DNA of 64,000 nucleotides from Salipiger mangrovisoli (GTDB taxonomy: Bacteria > Pseudomonadota > Alphaproteobacteria > Rhodobacterales > Rhodobacteraceae). The stretch's first letter is position 1; the number at the start of each line of letters is the position of its first letter. Shown here piece after piece: positions 36,795 to 44,901 of this stretch. The notes under the pieces are model-generated. The model was not told the DNA's origin. It saw only the letters and a list, made by a program, of their open reading frames with translations, and ran no database searches. Made by a program: the position numbers and the translations under genes. Location: NCBI RefSeq assembly GCF_015223355.1, contig NZ_JADFFK010000023.1, positions 26,449 through 90,448 of the forward strand, given 5' to 3'.

Positions 36795-37390
36795 CAGAGG
36801 TCCTCTCCGCGGATGCGGGCGATGTCGCGGAAAAACTCGGCGACGCATTGCAAAATCATCAGCGTGACGCCGAAGCACAGGATGACCTTCACCGGCCAGA
36901 CGTAGGGGCGCCAGGCGCTCGGGCTGCGCTCGAGATGGCCCAGGTGCTCGGCGGCGGCGCTGGGTCCGCCGGTGACGAAGGCCCAGATGAGCTCGCCGAA
37001 GAACTTGAAGGGCTCGGTGCCGAAATAGCCGAAGCTGTAGGCGGTCGAGCTGATCGCCCCCCAGAGCAGCACGCCGAGGTAGAACAGCAGGAACCAGATG
37101 GTGATGACATCGACGATGGCGCGGCGGCGCGGCGACCAGTCGCCGTAGAAGAAGTCCATCCGCACATTCGAGCCCATCTGGATCGAATAGGGACCGCCCA
37201 GAACGTAATAGGCGACCATGATGAACTGCGCGGTTTCCAGCGTCCAGAGAGTTGGCGTGAAGAAGGTCTTCGACACCGACGACCAGATCAGCACGCCGAT
37301 CAACGCGAAGAGCAGGTACATGGCGAACCGCCCGATGGCGCGATTCATCCGGTCGATGATCCGCACGTAACAGATCATGGCCTCAGGCAT
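36794..37390 (-). CDS. TRAP transporter small permease (DctQ family)
   Basis: 198 residues with four hydrophobic helices (about 22-40, 52-75, 100-125, 165-185) and the DctQ-type sequence GPYSIQMGSNVRMDFFYGDWSPRRRAIVDV. It forms the membrane complex with DctM. Its start overlaps the end of the amidohydrolase gene by 8 bp, so the enzyme and transporter are co-expressed. Confidence 0.9.
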   Translation of the reverse strand: MPEAMICYVRIIDRMNRAIGRFAMYLLFALIGVLIWSSVSKTFFTPTLWTLETAQFIMVAYYVLGGPYSIQMGSNVRMDFFYGDWSPRRRAIVDVITIWFLLFYLGVLLWGAISSTAYSFGYFGTEPFKFFGELIWAFVTGGPSAAAEHLGHLERSPSAWRPYVWPVKVILCFGVTLMILQCVAEFFRDIARIRGEDL

Positions 37391-38156
37391 TGTCCGTCTC
37401 CGTCAGTCCCAGACCCGCCAGCGCAGGGCGCAGCAGGGTCAGCAGTTCCCCGGCGATCATCTCGATCCCGGTCTCATCGGCGAGCAGGTCGTTGCGCACC
37501 TCGATCATCACGTTCGGCAGGTTGTTGGTGATGCCGTGCAGCTTCAGCGAATGGGTCACACCATCCGCGGGGCCGTAGGGATCGTTGCGCGCGATGCGGC
37601 GGCCGGGCAGGCGGCGCGCCTCGTCCAGCATGCGGTCGGCCAGCCGCGTGTCGTCGTCGTGCAGGATGCCGATCTCGACCGCGCGCGGTGCGCCGAACCA
37701 GCTGGGCGTGAAGCTGTGCACGGTGATCAGGGCAAACGGCGTGCCCAGCGTCTTCCGCGCCGCGATGGTCTCGGTCACCGCTGTGCAGAAGGGAGCGTAG
37801 ATGTCGCGTGTGCGCTGGGCGCGTTCGGCCTCTGACAGGGCGATATTTCCCGGCACATCAACGCTTTCTGTTTTGACAGGCATCGCCGAGGCAGCCTCTG
37901 GCGGGCGGTTCAGGTCGTAGACGAGGCGCGAGACCGTCCCGGCCACCAGCGGCGCATCGAGAGCCGCGGAAAGCCGCTCGGCAAGCGCCAGTGCGCCGGG
38001 ATCCCAGACGGCGTGGCTCTGCCGATCCGTCTCATGCAGACCAAGCCCGTGGTAGCGCGCGGGAATGGCATTCGAGGCATGTTCGCACAGCACCAGCGCG
38101 GGGCCGCGGCCCCCGGCTCTGCGCAGTTTGAATGCGGTGGTGTCTTCTTCCGACAC
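37383..38156 (-). CDS. N-formylglutamate amidohydrolase (FGase/HutG-like) family enzyme
   Basis: 257 residues. Family motifs are VLCEHASNAIPARY (about 22-35), DPGALALAERLSAALDAPL, SRLVYDLNRPPEA (about 75-87), ITVHSFTPSW (about 143-152) and NVMIEVRNDLLAD (about 213-225), giving the zinc ligands and catalytic Glu. Classic members free glutamate from N-formylglutamate in histidine breakdown. No other hut gene is present, so here it more likely hydrolyses another glutamate amide made by the operon's ligase. First gene of the operon. Confidence 0.88.
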   Translation of the reverse strand: MSEEDTTAFKLRRAGGRGPALVLCEHASNAIPARYHGLGLHETDRQSHAVWDPGALALAERLSAALDAPLVAGTVSRLVYDLNRPPEAASAMPVKTESVDVPGNIALSEAERAQRTRDIYAPFCTAVTETIAARKTLGTPFALITVHSFTPSWFGAPRAVEIGILHDDDTRLADRMLDEARRLPGRRIARNDPYGPADGVTHSLKLHGITNNLPNVMIEVRNDLLADETGIEMIAGELLTLLRPALAGLGLTETDNA

Positions 38157-38301
38157 GTCTGTCCCCCTGTCTTTGGAAAAACCTTTCCACGCGCTCGATA
38201 GTGCGTCAATAATTTTTCAGAACGATTTTGGGTCGAGGGGACCGGGCGCCAAGTGCCGTCGATTTCTGCCCAATTTTTGAACCCGGCAAGAAGGGGAGCC
38301 C

Positions 38302-39174
38302 GTGGAAACCAGCCCGACCGGCACCGTGCGCCAGCTCATCCGCGAGCATTACGCGCAGCTGACGAACTCCGAGCGCAAGTTCGCGCAGGCGCTGCTCGAC
38401 GATTACCCCGGTGCGGGGATCGCCTCGATCACCGCCGCCGCGGCGAATGCCGGAGTGTCGACGCCGACCGTCGCGCGGATGGTGCAGAAGCTTGGGTTCA
38501 AGGGCTATCCGGCCTTCCACGCGGCGCTGCTATCGGAGCTGCAGGCCAAGGTATCCGGCCCCGAGGCGCGGCGCGCGGTCTGGGCCTCGGAGGCGCCGGA
38601 GTCGCACCTGCTGAACCGCTTCGCCGAGGCGGTGACGCAGAATTTGCGGCAGACCTTTACCAATATCGACGCAGGCCAGTTCGACGCGGCGGCCAAGCGG
38701 CTCGCCTCGACCGAGGGGCGGCTCTACGTGGTCGGCGGGCGGATCACCCGCTCTCTTGCTGAATATGCCTTCACCCATTTCCAGGCGATCCGGGCGCGGG
38801 TCACCCATCTGACGTCCTCCTCTGCGACATGGCCGCACTACGTGCTGGACATGGAGGAGGGCGACACGCTGCTGATCTTCGACATCCGCCGCTACGAGGA
38901 CAACCTGCAGCGGTTGGCCGAGATCGCGGCGGGGCGGGGGATGCACGTGATCCTGATCACCGACCAGTGGTCGAGCCCGATCACCAGCGTCGCCGAACAT
39001 GCCTTCAATTGCTGGGTCGAGATCCCCTCGGCCTGGGATTCCAACATCTCGACGCTGTCACTGGTCGAGGCCCTGGTCGCCGCTGCGCAGGAGGAACGCT
39101 GGCCGGACGCGCGCGAACGCTTCGAGCGGCTGGACGCGCTGTTCGAGCTGACGCGGCTGTTCAGGAAGCCCTGA
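38302..39174 (+). CDS. MurR/RpiR-family transcriptional regulator
   Basis: 290 residues from a GTG start at 38302, with AAGGGGAG 3 bp upstream. An N-terminal HTH_6 domain (about 1-77) has ITAAAANAGVSTPTVARMVQKLGFKGYP. A C-terminal SIS domain (about 120-260) includes YVVGGRITRSLAEYAFTHFQ and LITDQWSSPITSVAEHAFNC. SIS domains usually bind phosphosugars, but roseobacter members also sense amino-acid and amine metabolites. It is divergent from the TRAP operon (145 bp between starts) and is its likely regulator. Confidence 0.92.
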   Translation: METSPTGTVRQLIREHYAQLTNSERKFAQALLDDYPGAGIASITAAAANAGVSTPTVARMVQKLGFKGYPAFHAALLSELQAKVSGPEARRAVWASEAPESHLLNRFAEAVTQNLRQTFTNIDAGQFDAAAKRLASTEGRLYVVGGRITRSLAEYAFTHFQAIRARVTHLTSSSATWPHYVLDMEEGDTLLIFDIRRYEDNLQRLAEIAAGRGMHVILITDQWSSPITSVAEHAFNCWVEIPSAWDSNISTLSLVEALVAAAQEERWPDARERFERLDALFELTRLFRKP

Positions 39175-39282
39175 GGCGCAAGGGGTGCAACGAGAGCCGG
39201 GCGAGCGCCAGCCCGCCGGGACGGACCGGCGCTCGCACGGCGGCTTCGCCTTGATTCCGGGCGGATCAGCCCCCCGCCGCCA

Positions 39283-39324
39283 TCAAAAAGAAGCCCCCGG
39301 CGCCATGAGGGGGCAACGGGGGCC
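39283..39324 (-). terminator. Terminator after the beta-keto acid cleavage enzyme
   Basis: GCCCCCG (39293-39299) pairs with CGGGGGC (39317-39323), and on the minus strand is followed by TTCTTTTTGATGG. It lies 47 bp past the gene's stop. Confidence 0.65.
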
Positions 39325-39370
39325 AGTCTGGGAGCATTCTCTCCCGAGGGGATTTCGTGCGGGGCGGGGC

Positions 39371-40300
39371 CTAGAAGCCGACCGCGTCCGCGCCCTTGGT
39401 GTCCAGGATCTCGCGGGCCTCGTCGGGTGTGGCCAGCTCCAGCCCCAGTCCCTCGATGATCTGCCGCGCCTTGGTGACCTGCTCGGCGTTGCTGCGTGCC
39501 AGCTGGCCGGGTCCGGCCCAGAGCGAATCCTCGAGCCCGACGCGCACGTGCCCGCCCATCGCGGCGGCCATGGCGGCGATCGGCAGCTGGTTCTTGCCCG
39601 CGCCAAGCACCGACCACCGGTATTGGTCGCCGAACAGGCGATCGGCGGTGCGCTTCATGTGCATGACGTCGTCGGGATGCGCGCCGATCCCGCCCATCAG
39701 ACCGAACACGGTCTGGATGAACAGAGGACCCTTCACCAGCCCCTGATCGAGGAAGTACTTGAGGTTGTAGAGATGCGCCGTGTCGTAGCACTCGAACTCG
39801 AAGCGCGTGCCGAGCGCGCCGAGCGTGGTGACGATATGCTCGATCTGGCCGAAGCTGTTGTTGAAGATGATGTCCTTGTTGCCGACGTAGTCGCGCTCCC
39901 ATTGGTGCGTGAGGTTCGGGAACCGTTGCAGCATCGGGAAGAGGCCGAAGTTCATGGACCCCATGTTGAGCGAGGCGATCTCGGGCCGATGGGACTGCGC
40001 CGGGCGGATGCGTTGCTCGATGGTCATCGTCGGCGCGCCGCCGGTGGTGATGTTCACCACGACGTTCGAGGCCTGCTTGATCACCTTCAGGAAGGGCGAG
40101 AAGGCCTCGGGCGTCTGATCCGGGCGCCCGTCCTCGGGGTTGCGGGCGTGCAGGTGCACCACGGCGGCCCCGGCCTCGGCCGCGCCGATGGCGGCCTCGG
40201 CAATTTCCGAGGCGCTCACCGGCAGGTATTCGGACATCGAGGGGGTGTGGATCGCGCCGGTCACGGCGCAGGTGATGATCACCTTGCGGGTCTTTGCCAT
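39371..40300 (-). CDS. Beta-keto acid cleavage enzyme (BKACE, DUF849)
   Basis: 309 residues. The opening VIITCAVTGAIHTPSMSEYLP, the zinc ligands in AAVVHLHARNPEDGRPDQ (about 46-63), VVNITTGGAP and the later GGHVRVGLEDSLW (about 247-259) identify the 3-keto-5-aminohexanoate cleavage (BKACE) family. These enzymes transfer acetyl-CoA onto a beta-keto acid, yielding acetoacetate and a new CoA ester. Subfamilies act on dehydrocarnitine, 3-keto-5-aminohexanoate and others. The divergent dehydrogenase at 41312 could make its beta-keto acid. Confidence 0.93.
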   Translation of the reverse strand: MAKTRKVIITCAVTGAIHTPSMSEYLPVSASEIAEAAIGAAEAGAAVVHLHARNPEDGRPDQTPEAFSPFLKVIKQASNVVVNITTGGAPTMTIEQRIRPAQSHRPEIASLNMGSMNFGLFPMLQRFPNLTHQWERDYVGNKDIIFNNSFGQIEHIVTTLGALGTRFEFECYDTAHLYNLKYFLDQGLVKGPLFIQTVFGLMGGIGAHPDDVMHMKRTADRLFGDQYRWSVLGAGKNQLPIAAMAAAMGGHVRVGLEDSLWAGPGQLARSNAEQVTKARQIIEGLGLELATPDEAREILDTKGADAVGF

Positions 40301-40424
40301 TCTGAGGCTCCGGGTCAGGTTCAGGTCAGACCAGTACGGCCGGGCAAGGGGAACGACGGAACTCTGTGGGTGCGGGCATCATCGCGGTCCTCCTCCGGCT
40401 CATGCAAAATGGAACTGGTCCATG

Positions 40425-40445
40425 AGATCACACCAGATTCTGGTG
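40425..40445. promoter_or_regulatory. Operator half-site and 15-bp palindrome
   Basis: AGATCACACC (40425-40434) is the exact reverse complement of GGTGTGATCT at 40512-40521. It overlaps the palindrome CACCAGA-T-TCTGGTG (40431-40445). It lies between the BKACE gene and its divergent GntR regulator. Confidence 0.5.
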
Positions 40446-40513
40446 ACCCGCGTCCCCGTGGCACAGTTTCCTCCCTTGCCGCGGGATCACGGTTGCGGTC
40501 TTGCCCGTTCTGG

Positions 40514-40530
40514 TGTGATCTGAGATCACA
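40514..40530. promoter_or_regulatory. 17-bp palindrome, probable GntR operator
   Basis: TGTGATCT-G-AGATCACA, perfect 8-bp arms, 44 bp upstream of the GntR gene. The size suits FadR-subfamily operators. A matching half-site occurs 80 bp to the left, suggesting looping or control of both divergent transcripts. Confidence 0.6.
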
Positions 40531-40574
40531 GTTGCAGAAGGGCTCGGAAAGAGTCAACGGGGAGAAGTGAAGAT

Positions 40575-41315
40575 ATGGGCAGAAATTACGGCGCGTCACG
40601 CGACGCGCGACCGAAGACCCTTTCGGAGCAGGTACACGAGACACTGAGCGAGATGCTGCTTTCGGGGCAGCTCAGGCCGCATGACCGCATTTCCCTGCGC
40701 GACCTGGCCGAGAAGCTGGGCGTGTCGATGATGCCGGTGCGCGAGGCGGTGAGTCGGCTGGCGGCGGGCGGGGCACTGTTGGTCGAGCCGAAGCGGGCGG
40801 TGCAGGTGCCGCTGATGAGCGCCGAGGAGTTTTCCGATCTGACCGAGATGCGGGTGCTGACAGAGGCGCAGGCCGCGCGGCTCGCGGCGGCGCGCGCCAC
40901 GCCGGAGGAGATCGAGGGGATCCTGGCGCTGGCAGAGCGCTACGAGGCGATCCTCGACACCGCCAACGGCAGCCCCGAGGCAGTGGCGGCGAACAAGGAG
41001 CTGCATTTCGCGCTCTATCGGGCCGCGGGCTCGCAGATGCTGATGGACGTGATCACCATGCTCTGGCTGAAGGCCGGGCCGATCATCAATTACGACATCG
41101 GGGCGCGCGCCGCGGTGGCGCAGGAAGAAGAGGTGAGCCGCTCGCGCGGGCACCACTCGCGAGCCCACCACCGCCAGCTCTGCGCGGCACTGCGCGCGCA
41201 TGATCCCGAGGCGGCGGCGCGGGCGGTGACAGAAGACATCCGTGTCGCCGCGGACCTCATCCTCGCCTATGGCGCGGAACAGATGGAAGACAGCCGGAGG
41301 AGAATTCTGCCATGA
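40575..41315 (+). CDS. GntR-family (FCD domain) transcriptional regulator
   Basis: 246 residues. The winged helix-turn-helix (about 12-75) includes ISLRDLAEKLGVSMMPVREAVSRL. The FCD effector domain (about 85-230) has the metal-ligand pattern with NKELHFALYRAAG and a second His set in SRAHHRQLCAALRAHDPEAA. It overlaps the dehydrogenase gene by 4 bp (ATGA), so the two are co-expressed. It is the likely repressor of itself and of the divergent BKACE gene through the palindromes at 40425-40530. Confidence 0.93.
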   Translation: MGRNYGASRDARPKTLSEQVHETLSEMLLSGQLRPHDRISLRDLAEKLGVSMMPVREAVSRLAAGGALLVEPKRAVQVPLMSAEEFSDLTEMRVLTEAQAARLAAARATPEEIEGILALAERYEAILDTANGSPEAVAANKELHFALYRAAGSQMLMDVITMLWLKAGPIINYDIGARAAVAQEEEVSRSRGHHSRAHHRQLCAALRAHDPEAAARAVTEDIRVAADLILAYGAEQMEDSRRRILP

Positions 41316-42079
41316 ATCTGGGACTTGAGGGCGCACGGGTGATCGTCACCGCGGGCGCGCAGGGCATCGGACGGGCCATCGTCGATGCCTTTCTTGCAGA
41401 GGGCGCGCGGGTGGCCACCTGCGACATCGACTCGTCCGCGCTGTCGGATCTGCCGGCGGAGGTCTGGCAGCGGCGCTGCGACGTCGCCGATGCGGCGCAG
41501 ATCGAGGCTTTCATGCAGGCGGCCATCGACGAGCTGGGCGGGCTCGACGTGCTGGTCAACAACGCCGGGATCGCCGGACCGACCAGCCCGGTCGAGGAGG
41601 TGGACCCGGCTGATTGGGAGCGCTGCCTGTCGATCTGCCTGACCTCGCAGTTTCACTGCGTGCGTCACGCGGTGCCTGCGTTGCGGCAGAGCGGCAACGC
41701 CTCGATCGTCAACCTGTCGTCCATGGCGGGGCGGGTGGGCTTTGCCCTGCGTACGCCCTACGCGGCGGCGAAATGGGGGGTGATCGGCTTCACCAAGTCG
41801 TTGTCCATCGAACTGGGCAAGGACGGGATCCGTGCCAACGCCATCCTGCCGGGCATCGTCGCGGGGGAGCGCCAGCGACGGGTGCTCGAGGCCAAGGCGC
41901 AACGCCTCGGAAAGAGCTTCGAGGAGGTCGAGGCGGCGGCGTTTTCCTACACCTCGCTCAAGGAGTATGTTTCGCCCGAGCAGATCGCCGACCAGATCCT
42001 GTTCCTCGCCAGCCCGCGCGGACGGACGGTCTCGGGGCAGGCGATCTCGATCTGCGGCGACGGCCAGATGCTGGCTTGA
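41312..42079 (+). CDS. Short-chain dehydrogenase/reductase
   Basis: 255 residues. The cofactor motif is TAGAQGIGRAI (about 13-23) and the structural motif is NNAG (about 88-91). The catalytic Ser lies in SIVNLSSMAG and Tyr/Lys in YAAAK (about 150-154). An acidic residue after beta-2 (CDIDSS) points to NAD rather than NADP. A hydroxyl-to-keto oxidation feeding the divergent BKACE is the simplest role, but the substrate is not known. Confidence 0.9.
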   Translation: MNLGLEGARVIVTAGAQGIGRAIVDAFLAEGARVATCDIDSSALSDLPAEVWQRRCDVADAAQIEAFMQAAIDELGGLDVLVNNAGIAGPTSPVEEVDPADWERCLSICLTSQFHCVRHAVPALRQSGNASIVNLSSMAGRVGFALRTPYAAAKWGVIGFTKSLSIELGKDGIRANAILPGIVAGERQRRVLEAKAQRLGKSFEEVEAAAFSYTSLKEYVSPEQIADQILFLASPRGRTVSGQAISICGDGQMLA

Positions 42080-42092
42080 CGCGGCGGCCGGC

Positions 42093-42752
42093 TCAGCCTC
42101 CGGGCCGGGCCGGATCGTTCGCGGCGGCCGGCGCATCGCTGCGCTCGAGCACGAGCAGCGTCATCATGCCGACCGGCGGCAGGGCGCGACGCTCGACCAG
42201 TTTCAGCCCCGGCGTGTCCAGCACCACCGAGATGTCGAAATCCGAGTGCCAGCCGATGCGGTCGGCGAATTTCGCGGTACGCCGCGAGATATGCGCGAGC
42301 GGTCCCTGCTTGCGGGCGAAATGGTTCGACATGACGAGTTGCCCGCCGGGTTTCAGCACGCGGACCATCTCGCGCATCACCTTTTCCGGCTCGGGGACCA
42401 CCGAGATCATGTGCATCGCCACGATCCGGTCGAAACTGGCGTCCTCGAAGTCGAGGGCGCGGGCATCCATGCGCAGCAGTGCTTCGATATGCGGCAGGTC
42501 CATCCGCGCGGCGCGGCGCTTGGCCTGCGCCAGCATTTCGGCGCTGTAGTCCACGCCGGTGACCTTCATGTGCCGCGGCAGCAGCGGCAGCGACAGTCCG
42601 GTGCCCACCCCCACTTCCAGCACCCGCATGCCTTCCGGGCCGGTCACCCGCTTCGCGGCGGCGCGCCGCGCGGCCTGGGTGATGGCTCCGAAGGTCTGGT
42701 CGTATATGGGAGCCCAGCGGGCGTAAACGGTTGTTGCTGCGTGTGGATCCAA
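42093..42752 (-). CDS. pmtA: SAM-dependent methyltransferase, PmtA-like
   Basis: 219 residues from a TTG at 42752, preferred because GGGAGGG lies 4 bp upstream; an in-frame ATG at 42806 (237 residues) is the alternative. ATTVYARWAPIYDQTFG near the N-terminus and the SAM motif VLEVGVGTGLSLPLLP (about 54-69) resemble the Rhodobacter-type phosphatidylethanolamine N-methyltransferase, which makes phosphatidylcholine at the membrane. HMISVVPEPEKVMREMVRVLKPGG is the post-II motif. The substrate is inferred from similarity. Confidence 0.75.
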   Translation of the reverse strand: MDPHAATTVYARWAPIYDQTFGAITQAARRAAAKRVTGPEGMRVLEVGVGTGLSLPLLPRHMKVTGVDYSAEMLAQAKRRAARMDLPHIEALLRMDARALDFEDASFDRIVAMHMISVVPEPEKVMREMVRVLKPGGQLVMSNHFARKQGPLAHISRRTAKFADRIGWHSDFDISVVLDTPGLKLVERRALPPVGMMTLLVLERSDAPAAANDPARPGG

Positions 42753-42873
42753 GATGCCCTCCCTGCGTCGGCACGCCGCAAAGGCGGGTGCTTCCGGCGT
42801 CAACATGGACTCCACAAGGCCGAGAGGGAAGAGCCCTGGCCCGCCGGGTGGCGAAACCCGGCGGACCTCGCGG

Positions 42874-43116
42874 TTAATTGATGCCCAGAATCCGCATCGC
42901 CTCGGCCAGCGTGTCCACCGATTGCTGGTGCTGACCCGCCGCGTGGAATTGCTCTCCGTCGGCGCGCAGTTGCTTGACCTTGGCAAGGTCCGCCTCGGAA
43001 ATCGTCGGTCCGGCGGCGAGCGCGGCGTCGATCTTGGCCATGTCGGCGGGGCAGTGGAATGCAAGCGCCGGGGTCGCGGCGAGGCCGAGGACGACGGCGA
43101 TGGCTAGGCGTTTCAT
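42874..43116 (-). CDS. Small periplasmic protein, unknown function
   Basis: 80 residues. The signal peptide MKRLAIAVVLGLAATPALA is followed by FHCPADMAKIDAALAAGPTI and a helical, Gln/His-bearing tail ending MRILGIN. It has one Cys. GGAGG lies upstream. No family recognised beyond being a common small exported roseobacter protein. Confidence 0.65.
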   Translation of the reverse strand: MKRLAIAVVLGLAATPALAFHCPADMAKIDAALAAGPTISEADLAKVKQLRADGEQFHAAGQHQQSVDTLAEAMRILGIN

Positions 43117-43408
43117 GTGGTTTCCTCCCTTGGATGGCGGGAGTGTAGCACGAAAAACGGCAAGAGATGCTCACGCGAGGGTGAAGCCGCAGGCGCATCC
43201 CCGCCATTCGCGGTGCCCGGCCCCGGCGAGCTTCCGCAAGGGCGATTTGACGCGCGGTTCACCGCCGCCCGGCGCGAGCCATCCCGGCAAGCCCTTGCCC
43301 GAACGCGGGCCGTTCTTCCGGCTGCATTGCCGCGCTGCGGCACCGCACATAGCTGTCGGGAGAAGCCGCGGGATGCTCCCGCGCCAGACCCTTCGGAAGG
43401 AGACTTCT

Positions 43409-43855
43409 ATGAACCTCAAGAGCACCCTGCTTAAGTCGACCGTCATCGCAGCCCTTGTCGCGGCACCGCTGGCACCCGTGATGGCGCAGACCGCCACCCC
43501 CGAGGCCCCGGCGGAAGCGCCGGCCCAGGCACCCGAACAGACCCCGGCTGCTCCGGCGGCGGAGTTCAGCGAAACGCAGCTGACCGCCTTTGTCGATGCC
43601 GCCGCGCAGGTGCAGGCGGTGCAGCAGGACTACATGGTCAAGATCGACGCGGTCGAGGAGCCCGAAGGCAAGCAGAAGCTGGTCGAGGAAGCCCAGGCCG
43701 AGATGGCTGATGCGGTGAACGAGACCGAGGGCATGGACGTCGATACTTACAACCAGATCGGCCAGGCGGCGCAGGCCAACCCCGAGCTCAACGAGCGCAT
43801 CATCGCGATGCTGCAGGAGCGCGCACCCGCCGGCCCCGAGACGATGACCGAGTAA
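43409..43855 (+). CDS. Exported DUF4168-like protein
   Basis: 148 residues from ATG 43409, with GAAGGAG 5 bp upstream. After the signal peptide (about 1-26, PVMAQ) comes a Pro/Ala/Glu-rich linker. The DUF4168-like domain follows: FSETQLTAFVDAAAQVQAVQ, then an acidic helix and GMDVDTYNQIGQAAQANPEL. It is probably periplasmic, of unknown function. Followed by a strong terminator. Confidence 0.8.
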   Translation: MNLKSTLLKSTVIAALVAAPLAPVMAQTATPEAPAEAPAQAPEQTPAAPAAEFSETQLTAFVDAAAQVQAVQQDYMVKIDAVEEPEGKQKLVEEAQAEMADAVNETEGMDVDTYNQIGQAAQANPELNERIIAMLQERAPAGPETMTE

Positions 43856-43879
43856 AACCCCCTCAACGAGGTCATCCTG

Positions 43880-43913
43880 GAGCCGTCCCCGTCTCGGGGG
43901 CGGCTCTTTTCTT
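43880..43913 (+). terminator. Intrinsic terminator after the DUF4168-like gene
   Basis: A 12-bp stem GAGCCGTCCCCG / CGGGGGCGGCTC with a TCT loop, then TTTTCTT. It lies 24 bp past the stop. Confidence 0.85.
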
Positions 43914-43970
43914 GCGCAGTGGATGCCGGGACATCCGGCGCCGCCCTGGGTCTGCGGCGCCGGGTGCCTG

Positions 43971-44774
43971 TCAGTTGGTTGTGGGCACCGCGGGGGCGGG
44001 CGCAGGGGGCGCTTCCGGAGCGGCGGCCGCAGCCGCCGGGGCTTCGGCAGGCGCTTCGACGGCGGGCGTATCAGAAACCGGCGCCATCTCGGTCGAGGTC
44101 GGCAGCTCCTGCACCGAGCCCTCTGGAAGGGCTTCGATCGGTGCATCGGCCGGCACGAAGACCACGCGGCCGATCTTGCGGTTCGGACCCCAGCCCCGGT
44201 GCTTGAGCATCCCGTCCACGATGTAGAGGTCCTCGATGCGGTAGGTGGCCCGCTTGCCGGCTTCGTCGTGGATCTCGATGAACGGGTTCAGCGTGTCCTC
44301 TTCCAGCCGGAAGAACCGCGGGTCGGAATGCGCCTCGAAGTCGCGCATGATCATCAGCACGTGGTCGTAGTCGGTGATCCGCTCGTCGACGAAATAGGCG
44401 CAGGTCGCCTCGTAGCCCGCGCCGCCCGCGCCGAGGATCAGCGCCGGCACCCAGACCATCGGGTTGGCCATGGCCGCCGCGGCCGCGGCACCGCCGCCCT
44501 CGAGCAGCCCGGCCGCGCCGCCCGAGGCGGCGAGCTTGCCGCCGAGCAGCGTCAGGCCGCTGGTGGCATTGACCAAAGTGTAGAAGCCGCCGTCGCCCTG
44601 CACGCCGGTCGCGGCCGCAACGGCACCGGTGGCGGCGGCCGCTGCGCCGGTCACGGTGTCGCCGACCAACCGGCTGGGCCGGTAGTCGCAGATTGCCGCA
44701 GAGAGCGAGGTTGCGGGGAGAAGCAGCGCCAGCGCGGTGGCGAGCAGCTTCAGCGAAGTCTTCGGTGCGGGCAT
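43971..44774 (-). CDS. Exported protein of unknown function, full-length paralogue of the gene at 63722
   Basis: 267 residues. The signal peptide (about 1-27) is followed by ICDYRPSRLVGDTVTG and an Ala/Gly-rich helical segment (about 43-60). GGFYTLVNATSG and a second Ala/Gly region with possible membrane helices follow (about 75-120), then a soluble domain DERITDYDHVLMIMRDFEAH...RATYRIEDLYIVDGMLKHR, and a Pro/Ala tail (about 215-267). The N-terminal 50 mature residues closely match the short gene at 63722-63949. No family recognised. Confidence 0.75.
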   Translation of the reverse strand: MPAPKTSLKLLATALALLLPATSLSAAICDYRPSRLVGDTVTGAAAAATGAVAAATGVQGDGGFYTLVNATSGLTLLGGKLAASGGAAGLLEGGGAAAAAAMANPMVWVPALILGAGGAGYEATCAYFVDERITDYDHVLMIMRDFEAHSDPRFFRLEEDTLNPFIEIHDEAGKRATYRIEDLYIVDGMLKHRGWGPNRKIGRVVFVPADAPIEALPEGSVQELPTSTEMAPVSDTPAVEAPAEAPAAAAAAPEAPPAPAPAVPTTN

Positions 44775-44841
44775 CGGAAAGCTCCCATGCGAGGATGCGG
44801 TGAAGAGGGGGAGGTAGGGCGGCCCCGAGCGGGGCCCAACG

Positions 44842-44871
44842 TGAAAGGCCGGGGCGCGATCGCCCCGGCCT
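44842..44871 (-). terminator. Terminator after lepA
   Basis: An 11-bp perfect stem AGGCCGGGGCG / CGCCCCGGCCT (44846-44856 with 44861-44871), 30 bp past the lepA stop. Only a short T-run follows on the minus strand, so it is moderate. Confidence 0.55.
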
Positions 44872-44901
44872 GTCTGTCTGGTGCTGGCCGGGATGTGCCG
44901 G

